From Sphingomonas anseongensis (GTDB taxonomy: Bacteria > Pseudomonadota > Alphaproteobacteria > Sphingomonadales > Sphingomonadaceae): DNA of 64,000 bases. Below, one piece after another: positions 43,149 to 53,489 of this stretch (position 1 is its first letter; every line of letters starts with the position of its first letter). The stretch is from contig NZ_JAMGBC010000001.1 in the NCBI RefSeq assembly GCF_023516495.1, positions 1-64,000 of the forward strand, in the 5' to 3' direction. The notes below the pieces were generated by a model, which ran no database searches, was not told the origin of the DNA, and saw only the letters and a list, made by a program, of their open reading frames with translations. The position numbers and the translations under genes were made by a program.

Positions 43149-44647
43149 CAGGCGGTCGTCGGATGCACCGGCGCCACGGGAGCCACCGGCGCGACAGGGG
43201 CGACAGGGGCCACGGGTGCGACGGGCGCCACCGGAGCTACCGGGAAGATTCTGTTGGGATCGCCGCGCGGCATCGCCCGGACAATCGCGACGAGGCGGTC
43301 ATATTCCGCGACCTCGGCGCGATAGCGGTCCTTCGCCCGCTCATATTCCTCGACGCGCTGTCGATAATCGGCGACCCTCGAGCGATATTCGGCCAGCTGC
43401 GCGTGATAATCGGCAAGTCGCGCGTGATAGCTGCGCAACGCTGCGTCATAGTTCGCCAGGTCGACCGCTTCTTGGGGAATCGCCTGCTGAGTGCCGCTCT
43501 GCACCGCAGCCTCGGCAAGAAACGCTGATCGAGCGAAGCGTGAGGGCATGGATTGCGGGATCGGCTGGACCGAGGCTTGCGCGGGCTTGGCGAGCACCGG
43601 CGGCGAGACGGCAATCTGCTCGGCTTGGACAAGATTAGCCGGCGAAGGTGGTGCATGGCCGACCGGCGGGGGCTCGGCGATCGTCGACGCGACCGGCAGC
43701 ACCGCGGCAGCCAGGCTGACCATGACCAAGCCAATCGCCGCGCCGACGGTCACGAAACTTCCGCCCGGACGCCGCCGCGGGACGTCGCCGACGATCGCGA
43801 TGAGCCGCGATTCGAGATCCGACTTGCCGATCATCGCCGGAGCCAAGCAGCGGCCGCAGCTGTGGAACGACCGTGCCGCGACCAGGAGGTTTCGGGCGTA
43901 AACGGTCGCCTCGGCGCCGTGGGACAAGACGAGGTCGTCGCAGGCATGCTCCTGCTCCCGCCGCATTCTATCGGCGGCGATCCAGGCGACGGGATTGAGC
44001 CAGTAGAAGGCGCAGATCACGGCGGCCGCAGTCCGGCCCGCGCTGTCGCGGCGGGTGACGTGCCCCAGCTCGTGAAGCAGGACCACGCGCCATTGCTCGG
44101 CGTTCCAGTCGACTGTCGTTGCAGGAAGGAGGATTCGCGGCCGGAACGTGCCCCAGGTCATCGGAATGATTGCCTCGTCGCTAATGCGCACCTCGACCGG
44201 CCTGCGAACGCCCAAGGCCGACGCGAGCTGAGCGACGAGCTTGAGTTGGCGTGGCTTGCCGAGCGGGCGGCCACGCTTCCAGATCCGGCGGAGGAGGAAT
44301 CGGCCTGTCGCCAGCCGTGCGACCAGCCCGAGCATCACTCCGAAATAGACGATCTGAAGCAGGCTCGCGGCTGAGGCGCCTGAGTCCTCGATGGGAGTGG
44401 CCACGAGCGCTACTTCCGCCGGGGAAGTGGAAATCGCCGGCACCGGGGGCAGTATCGGCAGCGGCAGCGCCGGCAGGACGGCCGCAAGGAGCGGCAGCAT
44501 CGCAACCCCGGCGAAGCCGAGCATCCAGGTGAGATGCCGCATCGCCGCCGAACCGCCCGACCGGCGAACCGCTTCGGCCGCTGTCCAGGCGATCGCAAGC
44601 AGCGCCGCAGAGCGGATGAGCAGCTCGACGAGGCTGCCGGCGATCAT
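43148..44647 (-). CDS. blaR1: BlaR1-like M56 metallopeptidase with a Tyr-heptad coiled coil
   Basis: 499 residues. Four hydrophobic helices in the first 320 residues surround the zinc protease motif LLHELGHVTRR (HELGH 192-196). This is the family that cleaves BlaI-type repressors in the cytoplasm when its sensor is triggered. Classical BlaR1 has a C-terminal penicillin-binding sensor; here residues 398-455 form a coiled coil of heptads, each starting with Tyr (Tyr at 400, 407, 414, 421, 428, 435, 442 and 449). A (VAP) repeat follows at about 469-494. The sensing input is therefore not penicillin binding of the usual kind. The start overlaps the blaI-like stop as ATGA. Confidence 0.9.
   Translation of the reverse strand: MIAGSLVELLIRSAALLAIAWTAAEAVRRSGGSAAMRHLTWMLGFAGVAMLPLLAAVLPALPLPILPPVPAISTSPAEVALVATPIEDSGASAASLLQIVYFGVMLGLVARLATGRFLLRRIWKRGRPLGKPRQLKLVAQLASALGVRRPVEVRISDEAIIPMTWGTFRPRILLPATTVDWNAEQWRVVLLHELGHVTRRDSAGRTAAAVICAFYWLNPVAWIAADRMRREQEHACDDLVLSHGAEATVYARNLLVAARSFHSCGRCLAPAMIGKSDLESRLIAIVGDVPRRRPGGSFVTVGAAIGLVMVSLAAAVLPVASTIAEPPPVGHAPPSPANLVQAEQIAVSPPVLAKPAQASVQPIPQSMPSRFARSAFLAEAAVQSGTQQAIPQEAVDLANYDAALRSYHARLADYHAQLAEYRSRVADYRQRVEEYERAKDRYRAEVAEYDRLVAIVRAMPRGDPNRIFPVAPVAPVAPVAPVAPVAPVAPVAPVHPTTA
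43165..43240 (-). repeat. tandem 9-bp repeat coding for (Val-Ala-Pro)n
   Basis: About eight 9-base units with synonymous differences encode the Val-Ala-Pro run near the C-terminus of the BlaR1-like protein. On the plus strand it reads as a Gly-Ala-Thr run, which is only a reverse-strand shadow. Confidence 0.8.
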
Positions 44648-45045
44648 TTCTGGCTGTCCTTGCTGGCCGCTTCGTCGAGCAGCTTTGTCAGCCTCTCATG
44701 GTCTTCTGGACTGAGCGGGCCGGCCTGTATCAGTGTCGCGACGGCGCTGCTGATCGACCCGTCGAAGAAGGTCTTCACAACGTGCCCGAGCGCCGACTTG
44801 CGCACCTCTGTCTTGGCGGCGGTCGGAGCGTAGATATAGCGCGGGCCGTCGACGTCGTGGCGCACTTGGCCCTTGTCCTCCAGATACCGGAGCATCGCGC
44901 GTACCGACGAATAGGAGGGCGGGTCCGGAAGCGCTTCCAGCACGTCGGCGACGGTGGCACGGCCGAGGCTGTAGAGAATGTCCATGATCTGGCGCTCGCG
45001 CTTGCCCAGCCGGGCCGCAGGATCGGACGAGTGACCTCGAACCAT
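44644..45045 (-). CDS. blaI: BlaI/MecI/CopY family repressor
   Basis: 133 residues from the ATG at 45045 (GGGAG upstream); the longer frame to 45090 overlaps the operator. The winged helix has LGKRERQIMDILYSLGRATVADVLEALPDPPSYSSVRAMLRYLEDKG, typical of BlaI/MecI, and a dimerising C-terminus (SSAVATLIQAGPLSPEDHERLTKLLD). It represses the operon until a BlaR1-type protease cleaves it. A palindromic operator covers its own promoter. Confidence 0.92.
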   Translation of the reverse strand: MVRGHSSDPAARLGKRERQIMDILYSLGRATVADVLEALPDPPSYSSVRAMLRYLEDKGQVRHDVDGPRYIYAPTAAKTEVRKSALGHVVKTFFDGSISSAVATLIQAGPLSPEDHERLTKLLDEAASKDSQK

Positions 45046-45080
45046 CGGGGACTCCCAGCGGCGAGCGGCCGCATGCGAAT

Positions 45081-45109
45081 CGATTAGCACTATGCTAATC
45101 AGTTAGCAA
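45081..45109 (-). promoter_or_regulatory. promoter of the blaI-blaR1 operon
   Basis: On the minus strand TTGCTA (45109-45104), a 17-base spacer, and TAATCG (45086-45081). Predicted start near 45074, about 29 bases before the blaI ATG. Confidence 0.5.
45082..45100. promoter_or_regulatory. probable BlaI operator
   Basis: GATTAGC at 45082-45088 is mirrored by GCTAATC at 45094-45100, with one further pair in the centre (A89-T93). A further half-site GTTAGC follows at 45102-45107. The palindrome overlaps the -10 and spacer of the operon promoter, as expected for BlaI-type self-repression. Confidence 0.7.
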
Positions 45110-45196
45110 TGGATGATTTGCTTGCGCGATTGCAGCGATCCCGCGGGAGAGCGTGGATGTCCGGTACCGAGGGCGTCAGCCGCGCCCAGGCAATGC

Positions 45197-46714
45197 CTAG
45201 AGGCAAGCCTCCAGGTACGGCTGGTCGAAGCCGAACTGCTTGGCCTTCTCCAGGGTGTACGGACGAAGGCCCATCGAGCGATATTCACCGACGATCTTCC
45301 CGTCCGCGCTCTCGTCGAGATACTCGAACTTGAACAGCTCCTGGGTGACGATCACGTCGCCCTCCATGCCGATCACTTCGGTGATGTTGGTCGTGCGGCG
45401 CGAACCGTCGCGGAGGCGCTTCACCTGGACGATGAGGTCGACCGAATCCGCGATCTGGCGGCTGATCGCCTCCTTGGGGATCTTGATGTCCGACATCATC
45501 ACCATGTTCTCCATACGAGCGAGGCATTCGCGCGGGGAGTTGGAGTGAAGCGTCGCCATCGAACCGTCGTGGCCCGTGTTCATGGCAGCGAGCAAGTCGA
45601 AGCACTCGCTGCCGCGAATCTCGCCCAGGATGATGCGGTCGGGACGCATACGCAGGGCGTTGATGACCAGGTCGCGGATCGTGATTGCGCCCTGGCCCTC
45701 GAGGTTGGCGGGCCGGGTTTCGAGCGGCAGCCAGTGCGGCTGCTGCAGCCGAAGCTCGGCCGCGTCTTCGATCGTGATCACTCGCTCGCCCGGGTCGATC
45801 ATCTTCGACAAGGCGTTGAGCATCGTCGTTTTACCCGAGCCCGTACCGCCGGAGATGATGACGTTCATGCGGCTGGCGCCGGCGATCTTCAGAACGGTGC
45901 CCATCTTTTCGGACATCGATCCGAAGCCGCGCATCATGTCGATGGTGATCGGCTTTTCGGAAAACTTACGAATGGAGATGGCGGTGCCGCGAAGCGACAG
46001 CGGCGGAATGATGACGTTGACGCGGCTTCCGTCCTGGAGGCGTGCGTCGGCGAGCGGAGTCGTCTGGTCGACGCGGCGGCCGACCTTATTGACGATCCGC
46101 TGGGCGATCTGGAACAGATGCTCCTCGTCGCGAAACTGGATCTGCGCGAGCTCGAGTTTGCCCTTGCGCTCGACGAAGGTCTGGCTGGGACCGTTGACCA
46201 TGATGTCGTTGACGGTCGGGTCGGCCAGAAGCTCTTCCAACGGGCCGAGGCCCAGGAGCTCGTCGACGAGGACTTTTTCGAGGGCGAACTGCTCGCGCCG
46301 GTTGAGCGTGATCTTAAGTTCGGCGAGCACTTCCGAGATGATCGGACGGAATTCCTCGGCAAGCTCGTCCTTGCTGAGCGTTGCCGCCGCTTCCGGGTCC
46401 ACCCGCTCGAGGAGGCGGGGGAGCACCTGCTCCTTGATCTTGTGCACCGAGGCTTCGAAACCTTCGGTCTTGCTGCTTGCCGCTTCGCCGCTCGCGTTTT
46501 GCCGCGCGGTGAGGCGGTCCATCGCTCCGCCGGGAATGTGCGGCTCGGACGGTTCACCCTCGACGACGGGCTCGAGCTCTTCGACGGGTGGGAATTGCTC
46601 GCCACCGTCCGGCGCTGCGGAGCCTGAACCCGGGCTGCCCTTCATCGGCTTGGCCACGCCGAAGCTCGACCGCTGACCCGCAGCTAGACTGCCTCGCTTG
46701 CCGAATGCGTTCAT
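45197..46714 (-). CDS. cpaF: CpaF family pilus/secretion ATPase, isolated
   Basis: 505 residues. CpaF-type (TadA-like) ATPases drive Tad/Flp pilus or type IV secretion assembly in the cytoplasm. After a low-complexity N-terminus (about 1-90), helical KIKEQVLPRLLERVD and the conserved LVDELLGLGPLEELLADPTVNDIMVNG lead to Walker A GGTGSGKTT, Walker B/Asp box ILGEIRGSECFDLLAAMNTGHDG, and a C-terminal RYT-type tail. None of cpaB/C/E, tadB/C or flp is in the window, so its partner locus must be elsewhere. Confidence 0.93.
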   Translation of the reverse strand: MNAFGKRGSLAAGQRSSFGVAKPMKGSPGSGSAAPDGGEQFPPVEELEPVVEGEPSEPHIPGGAMDRLTARQNASGEAASSKTEGFEASVHKIKEQVLPRLLERVDPEAAATLSKDELAEEFRPIISEVLAELKITLNRREQFALEKVLVDELLGLGPLEELLADPTVNDIMVNGPSQTFVERKGKLELAQIQFRDEEHLFQIAQRIVNKVGRRVDQTTPLADARLQDGSRVNVIIPPLSLRGTAISIRKFSEKPITIDMMRGFGSMSEKMGTVLKIAGASRMNVIISGGTGSGKTTMLNALSKMIDPGERVITIEDAAELRLQQPHWLPLETRPANLEGQGAITIRDLVINALRMRPDRIILGEIRGSECFDLLAAMNTGHDGSMATLHSNSPRECLARMENMVMMSDIKIPKEAISRQIADSVDLIVQVKRLRDGSRRTTNITEVIGMEGDVIVTQELFKFEYLDESADGKIVGEYRSMGLRPYTLEKAKQFGFDQPYLEACL

Positions 46715-46799
46715 TACAACCCCGACATAATTCGCGGAAAGACCACGGTCGGGCTTACGGTCGAATGTTTTAGGAAAAGCTAACCGCGTTTAGAAATTT

Positions 46800-46814
46800 G
46801 TCCCAAGATGGGAC
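46800..46814 (-). terminator. weak hairpin after atpC
   Basis: GTCCCA pairs with TGGGAC over a 3-base loop a few bases beyond the atpC stop. There is no good T-run; it may be only a chance hairpin or part of the cpaF leader. Confidence 0.3.
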
Positions 46815-46817
46815 TAG

Positions 46818-47081
46818 TCAGGCGCCGGCCTTCTCGGCGAGGATCGTAAGGCCGTTGGCGCTCATCTCGGCAAAGCCGCCGCTGACGGGGATTTTCTCAG
46901 GCTGAGATCCCGCGGTCCGATAGACCGCCACCTCGTCGCCATCCTTCAATACGGTCATGAAGGGAGCGTGCCCCGCCATGATGCCGGACTGGCCCTCAGT
47001 GCCGGGGACGACGACCATGTAGACGTCCTCGCTCATCACCAGTTTCTCCGGCGTGACGAGTTCCAGGTGCAGGTCGGCCAT
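46818..47081 (-). CDS. atpC: ATP synthase F1 epsilon subunit
   Basis: 87 residues. The protein is the short epsilon form: only the N-terminal beta-sandwich is present ([50 protein letters not shown]). The C-terminal two-helix hairpin that inhibits ATP hydrolysis in other bacteria is absent. It starts one base into the stop of the 61-residue Cys4 gene (TGATG). Last gene of the F1 operon. Confidence 0.93.
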   Translation of the reverse strand: MADLHLELVTPEKLVMSEDVYMVVVPGTEGQSGIMAGHAPFMTVLKDGDEVAVYRTAGSQPEKIPVSGGFAEMSANGLTILAEKAGA

Positions 47082-47266
47082 CAGCCCTTAGCCTTAATCG
47101 CGTTGTCAAAAGCGCCGATCGCTGCCTCGAACTTGTCGCGGCAGCCGGTGTTACAAAAGCCCACGACCTGCCCGCGATAGCGCGTCAGGCTGTCGTCGCT
47201 GACCGGCTTGCCCGACCAGGGGCAGGTGTCGTTGACGCAATCCTCCAGGCGCAGCTCCCCGCTCAA
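47081..47266 (-). CDS. small Cys4 (TRASH/YHS-like) protein inserted in the ATP synthase operon
   Basis: 61 residues starting at TTG 47266, with AGGAGG five bases upstream inside the end of atpD. Cysteines 10, 15, 38 and 42 are arranged as TCPWSGKPV and [12 protein letters not shown], which resembles TRASH and YHS metal-binding modules. The C-terminus is helical ([16 protein letters not shown]). Tight coupling both ways (directly follows the atpD stop, one-base overlap with atpC) means it is expressed with the F1 subunits. No role in ATP synthase is known; it may bind metal or be a redox or assembly factor. Confidence 0.8.
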   Translation of the reverse strand: MSGELRLEDCVNDTCPWSGKPVSDDSLTRYRGQVVGFCNTGCRDKFEAAIGAFDNAIKAKG

Positions 47267-48805
<1,539 letters not shown>

Positions 48806-49684
48806 CTAGAGCGCTTCGGCGCCGGAAATGATTTCGACCAGCTCGGTCGTGATCGCGGCCTGGCGGGTGCGGTTGTACTGAATGGTGAGGCGATTGATCA
48901 TGTCGCCGGCATTGCGGGTCGCATTGTCCATCGCGGTCATCTGCGATCCGTAAAAGCCGGCCTGGTTCTCGATCAGCGCCCGGTAGATCTGAACGGCGAT
49001 GTTGCGCGGCAGGAGAACCGAGAGGATTTCCTCTTCTTCCGGCTCATATTCCACCATCGCATTGCCAGATTGGGCCTCGCCGGCCTCTCCGGCGGCGACC
49101 GGGATGATCTGGTCGACGGTCGGCTCCTGAACCAGCGTCGAGCGGAAGTTGGCGTAGGCGAGGTGGGCCACGTCGAAGTCGCCGCTGTTGAAACGATCGA
49201 CGATTTCCTCGGCGATTGCCGATGCAACCTCGTAGCCCGGGTTCTTCATCTCGGTCGTGTCGTACTGCCCGATGATTGCCTTGGGGTAGAGCCGCTGGAG
49301 AACCGGGCGGCCCTTGCGGCCGACGATGTAGAAACGGACGGTCTTTCCGCCGTTGATCAGCTCGTCGGCCTTGCGGCGGACGGCGCGCACGATGTTGCTG
49401 TTGAATGCGCCGGCAAGACCTCGGTCGCTGGTGACGACGATGATCAGGTGGCTGTCGTCCTTGCCGGTCCCGGCAAGCAGCTTCGGGCTCTCTGGCCCGA
49501 CGACGACCTTGCCCGCGATCGAAGCGACAACCGAGCGCATCCGCTCCGAATAAGGCCGCGCGGCGGTCGCATTCTGCTGGGCGCGCCGAAGCTTCGACGC
49601 CGCAACCATGTTGAGCGCCTTGGTGATCTTCTGCGTCGACTTGACCGAGCCGATGCGGAGCTTGAGGGCCTTGAGGGAAGCCAT
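48806..49684 (-). CDS. atpG: ATP synthase F1 gamma subunit
   Basis: 292 residues. The central rotor shaft, with conserved N-terminal helix (SLKALKLRIGSVKSTQKITKALNMVAASKLRRAQ), the middle Rossmann-like region and the C-terminal helix (AMDNATRNAGDMINRLTIQYNRTRQAAITTELVEI). The start lies one base after the atpA stop. Confidence 0.97.
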   Translation of the reverse strand: MASLKALKLRIGSVKSTQKITKALNMVAASKLRRAQQNATAARPYSERMRSVVASIAGKVVVGPESPKLLAGTGKDDSHLIIVVTSDRGLAGAFNSNIVRAVRRKADELINGGKTVRFYIVGRKGRPVLQRLYPKAIIGQYDTTEMKNPGYEVASAIAEEIVDRFNSGDFDVAHLAYANFRSTLVQEPTVDQIIPVAAGEAGEAQSGNAMVEYEPEEEEILSVLLPRNIAVQIYRALIENQAGFYGSQMTAMDNATRNAGDMINRLTIQYNRTRQAAITTELVEIISGAEAL

Positions 49685-49685
49685 C

Positions 49686-51224
<1,539 letters not shown>

Positions 51225-51779
51225 TTAGCCTTTCATCGCCTGGGCGAGTCTGTTGAGTTTGGTCCTCAGGGAATCGTCGATCATCTCGCTTCCAAGCTTG
51301 ACGATCAGGCCTCCCAGGATGGTGGGGTCGGTTTTGGCATCGACCGTGACGTCACGGCCGGCGCGGGACTTCAGCTTTGCCTTGAGAGCGGCGATCTGGT
51401 TGTCGCTCAGGGGGCGCGCGGAGACAACTTCGGCGGTCGTCTCGCCGCGATGATCCGCTGCCAGCCTCCGGAATAGCCGGACCACCTCGGCCAGCCTGCC
51501 CTTGCGGCCGTTTCTGGCGAGCACTCCAAGGAAATTGGCGGTGATCGGGTCCAGCTTCAGCTGGGCGGCCACCGCAGCGAACGCCTTGCCAGCGTCGCCG
51601 CGGTCGACGAGCGGCGAGGCTACGAGCTGGGCGAACTCACGGGAATCGACGAGCGCCGAGCCGAGCGAATCGAGGCTGCGGCTTACCGCATCGATCTGCT
51701 TTTCGTCGCGCGCCAGGCTGAACAGCGCGGACGCGTATCGTCCTGCTAAGCTGGCCTGAATGCCGCCGGATGTCTCCAC
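51225..51779 (-). CDS. atpH: ATP synthase F1 delta subunit
   Basis: 184 residues, from a GTG at 51779. The stator delta (OSCP) subunit, with LAGRYASALFSLARDEKQIDAV, SPLVDRGDAGKAFAAV, the middle NFLGVLARNGRKGRLAEVVRLF and the C-terminal DPTILGGLIVKLGSEMIDDSLRTKLNRL. First gene of the operon; a 6-bp hairpin (CCCCAT / ATGGGG, 51808-51825) lies in its leader. The F0 genes are not in the window, as usual for alphaproteobacteria. Confidence 0.96.
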   Translation of the reverse strand: METSGGIQASLAGRYASALFSLARDEKQIDAVSRSLDSLGSALVDSREFAQLVASPLVDRGDAGKAFAAVAAQLKLDPITANFLGVLARNGRKGRLAEVVRLFRRLAADHRGETTAEVVSARPLSDNQIAALKAKLKSRAGRDVTVDAKTDPTILGGLIVKLGSEMIDDSLRTKLNRLAQAMKG

Positions 51780-51975
51780 GCGCCCAAAGCTCCAGAACTG
51801 GAATTGCCCCCATGCGAAAATGGGGCGCTTGTCAGCCAGTTAGCTGCACGCCCCTCATGGGTTGGCGCGCCCGTAGCAGCGGGTGCAGGGCGATGCAAGG
51901 CGGGTAGACCACTAGATTTGGTTTGAACGCAAGCTGTCGGAAGCGGGCTGCAGCGCGCGAACGTAAAAGCGGCGC

Positions 51976-52437
51976 ATGACATACCGAATCACCGGACTGG
52001 ATCCGACGCCCTATCGCCCACTCTTCGATCTTTCTGACGCGGAGCTGGAGAGCCGCGGCATGCGACGCATGACGGTCACAACGAAGCCGAGCTTTCCGTG
52101 CCGGGTCAGCCTGCTCGACCGAGAGATCGGCGAGACGGTCATCCTTTTCAACCACGTCAGCCACGACGTCGCCAACCCATACCGCGCCTCCCACGCGATC
52201 TTCGTCGCCGATGCGCCGCAGGGGGAATATGTCGACGAGGTGCCGCCGGTGTTCGAGCCGCGCATTCTCTCGCTCCGGGCATTCGACGCCGACGGCATGA
52301 TGGCGGATGCCTTGATCACGCAGCCGGGAGAGGCGGATTCCGGCATTCGCAAGCTGTTCGACAATCCGGACATCGCCTACATTCATGCGCACAACGCCGC
52401 CCGCGGCTGCTTTTCGGCGAGGATCGACAGATGCTGA
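51976..52437 (+). CDS. DUF1203 family protein
   Basis: 153 residues. DUF1203 is recognised from PCRVSLLDREIGETVILFNHV, the middle SHAIFVADAP, and the C-terminal YIHAHNAARGCFSARIDR. The function is unknown. It overlaps the ada start by seven bases, so both are probably co-transcribed. The conserved His and Cys residues in the last segment suggest a metal or catalytic site, but this is speculation. Confidence 0.9.
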   Translation: MTYRITGLDPTPYRPLFDLSDAELESRGMRRMTVTTKPSFPCRVSLLDREIGETVILFNHVSHDVANPYRASHAIFVADAPQGEYVDEVPPVFEPRILSLRAFDADGMMADALITQPGEADSGIRKLFDNPDIAYIHAHNAARGCFSARIDRC

Positions 52438-53489
52438 TGATTGCTGACCAGGAAGCCTGGGCCGCATTCGAGCGACGGGACCGAAGCTGGGACGGCCGAG
52501 TGATCGGCGCCGTCAAGACGACCGGCATCTATTGCAAGCCGAGCTGTCCGGCCAAGCGTCCCAAGCGAGAAAACGTCGAGTTTTTCGCGTCCGCAAGCGA
52601 GGCCAGCGCTGCCGGCTACCGCGCCTGTCTGCGCTGCAAGCCCGACGAGGTGAGCCGCGACCGCGAGGCCGTGGCCAAAGCGGTGAAGCTTATCGAAGCG
52701 GCCGAAGAAGCACCGACTCTCGACGAGATATCAGCGGCCGTAGGTTACGCCCCGCACCACTTCCAGCGGCTGTTCAAGCGGGACCTCGGAGTATCCCCCG
52801 CCGAATATGCCCGCGCGCTTCGTGCGAAACGCGCCGAAAAGAACCTCAAGGAGAATGGGCGAGTGACCGATGCGATCTACGATTCGGGCTATTCAGCGCC
52901 GAGCAGCTTCTATGCGGACGCAAAGGAACGGATGGGAATGACTCCGTCGGCGTGGCGCGACGGCGGTCGCGGCGAAACGATCCGCTGGACGACCTTCGAC
53001 AGTCCGCTTGGGCCAATGCTGATCGCGGCGACCTCAAAAGGCGTTTGCAGGCTGACGTTCAACGACAGCGAAGCCTCGCTCCGCCGGCTGTTTCCTAATG
53101 CCACGATCGTCGAGGACGGAGGCGGAATGCGCGAGCTGATCGAGGGCGCGCTTGTCGCGATGCAGCGCCCGTCGGCGGCACCCGAGCTTCCCATCGACGT
53201 TGCAGGCACGGCCTTCCAGGAAGCGGTGTGGCGCGAGCTTCGGAAGATCCCGCTCGGTGAGACCCGCAGCTACGCCCAGATCGCCGCTGCAATCGGCCAC
53301 CCGAAGGCGGTTCGAGCGGTCGGCACGGCCAACGGCGACAATCACGTCTCGGTCCTGATTCCCTGCCACCGAGTCATCCGCAGCGACGGAACCCTTGGCG
53401 GCTATGGCGGCGGGCTCCCGAACAAGAAAAAGCTGCTGGCCGCCGAAGGCGTGATCGCGCGGGAAGCGCAGGAGCGCCTCCCACTCTAG
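52431..53489 (+). CDS. ada: Ada bifunctional DNA-repair protein and regulator
   Basis: 352 residues from the ATG at 52431 (GAGGA upstream). Ada removes methyl groups from DNA and then activates the adaptive response. Zinc/methyl-acceptor cysteines are Cys35, Cys39, Cys66 and Cys69 (GIYCKPSCPAKRP and ACLRCKP). An AraC-type DNA-binding domain follows (PTLDEISAAVGYAPHHFQRLFKRDLG), and then the O6-alkylguanine transferase domain with the active-site PCHRVI and preceding GTANGDN. Its stop overlaps the convergent peptidase stop by four bases. Confidence 0.96.
   Translation: MLMIADQEAWAAFERRDRSWDGRVIGAVKTTGIYCKPSCPAKRPKRENVEFFASASEASAAGYRACLRCKPDEVSRDREAVAKAVKLIEAAEEAPTLDEISAAVGYAPHHFQRLFKRDLGVSPAEYARALRAKRAEKNLKENGRVTDAIYDSGYSAPSSFYADAKERMGMTPSAWRDGGRGETIRWTTFDSPLGPMLIAATSKGVCRLTFNDSEASLRRLFPNATIVEDGGGMRELIEGALVAMQRPSAAPELPIDVAGTAFQEAVWRELRKIPLGETRSYAQIAAAIGHPKAVRAVGTANGDNHVSVLIPCHRVIRSDGTLGGYGGGLPNKKKLLAAEGVIAREAQERLPL

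Noticed and set aside
42219-43638. plus-strand frames with Gly-Ala-Thr or collagen-like repeats
   Set aside because: They are the reverse-strand reading of the (Val-Ala-Pro)n repeat in the BlaR1-like gene, which has a clear protease domain.
45113-46676. 504- and 366-residue plus-strand frames opposite cpaF
   Set aside because: Shadows of the CpaF coding strand. They have no recognisable domains, and CpaF motifs are intact on the minus strand.
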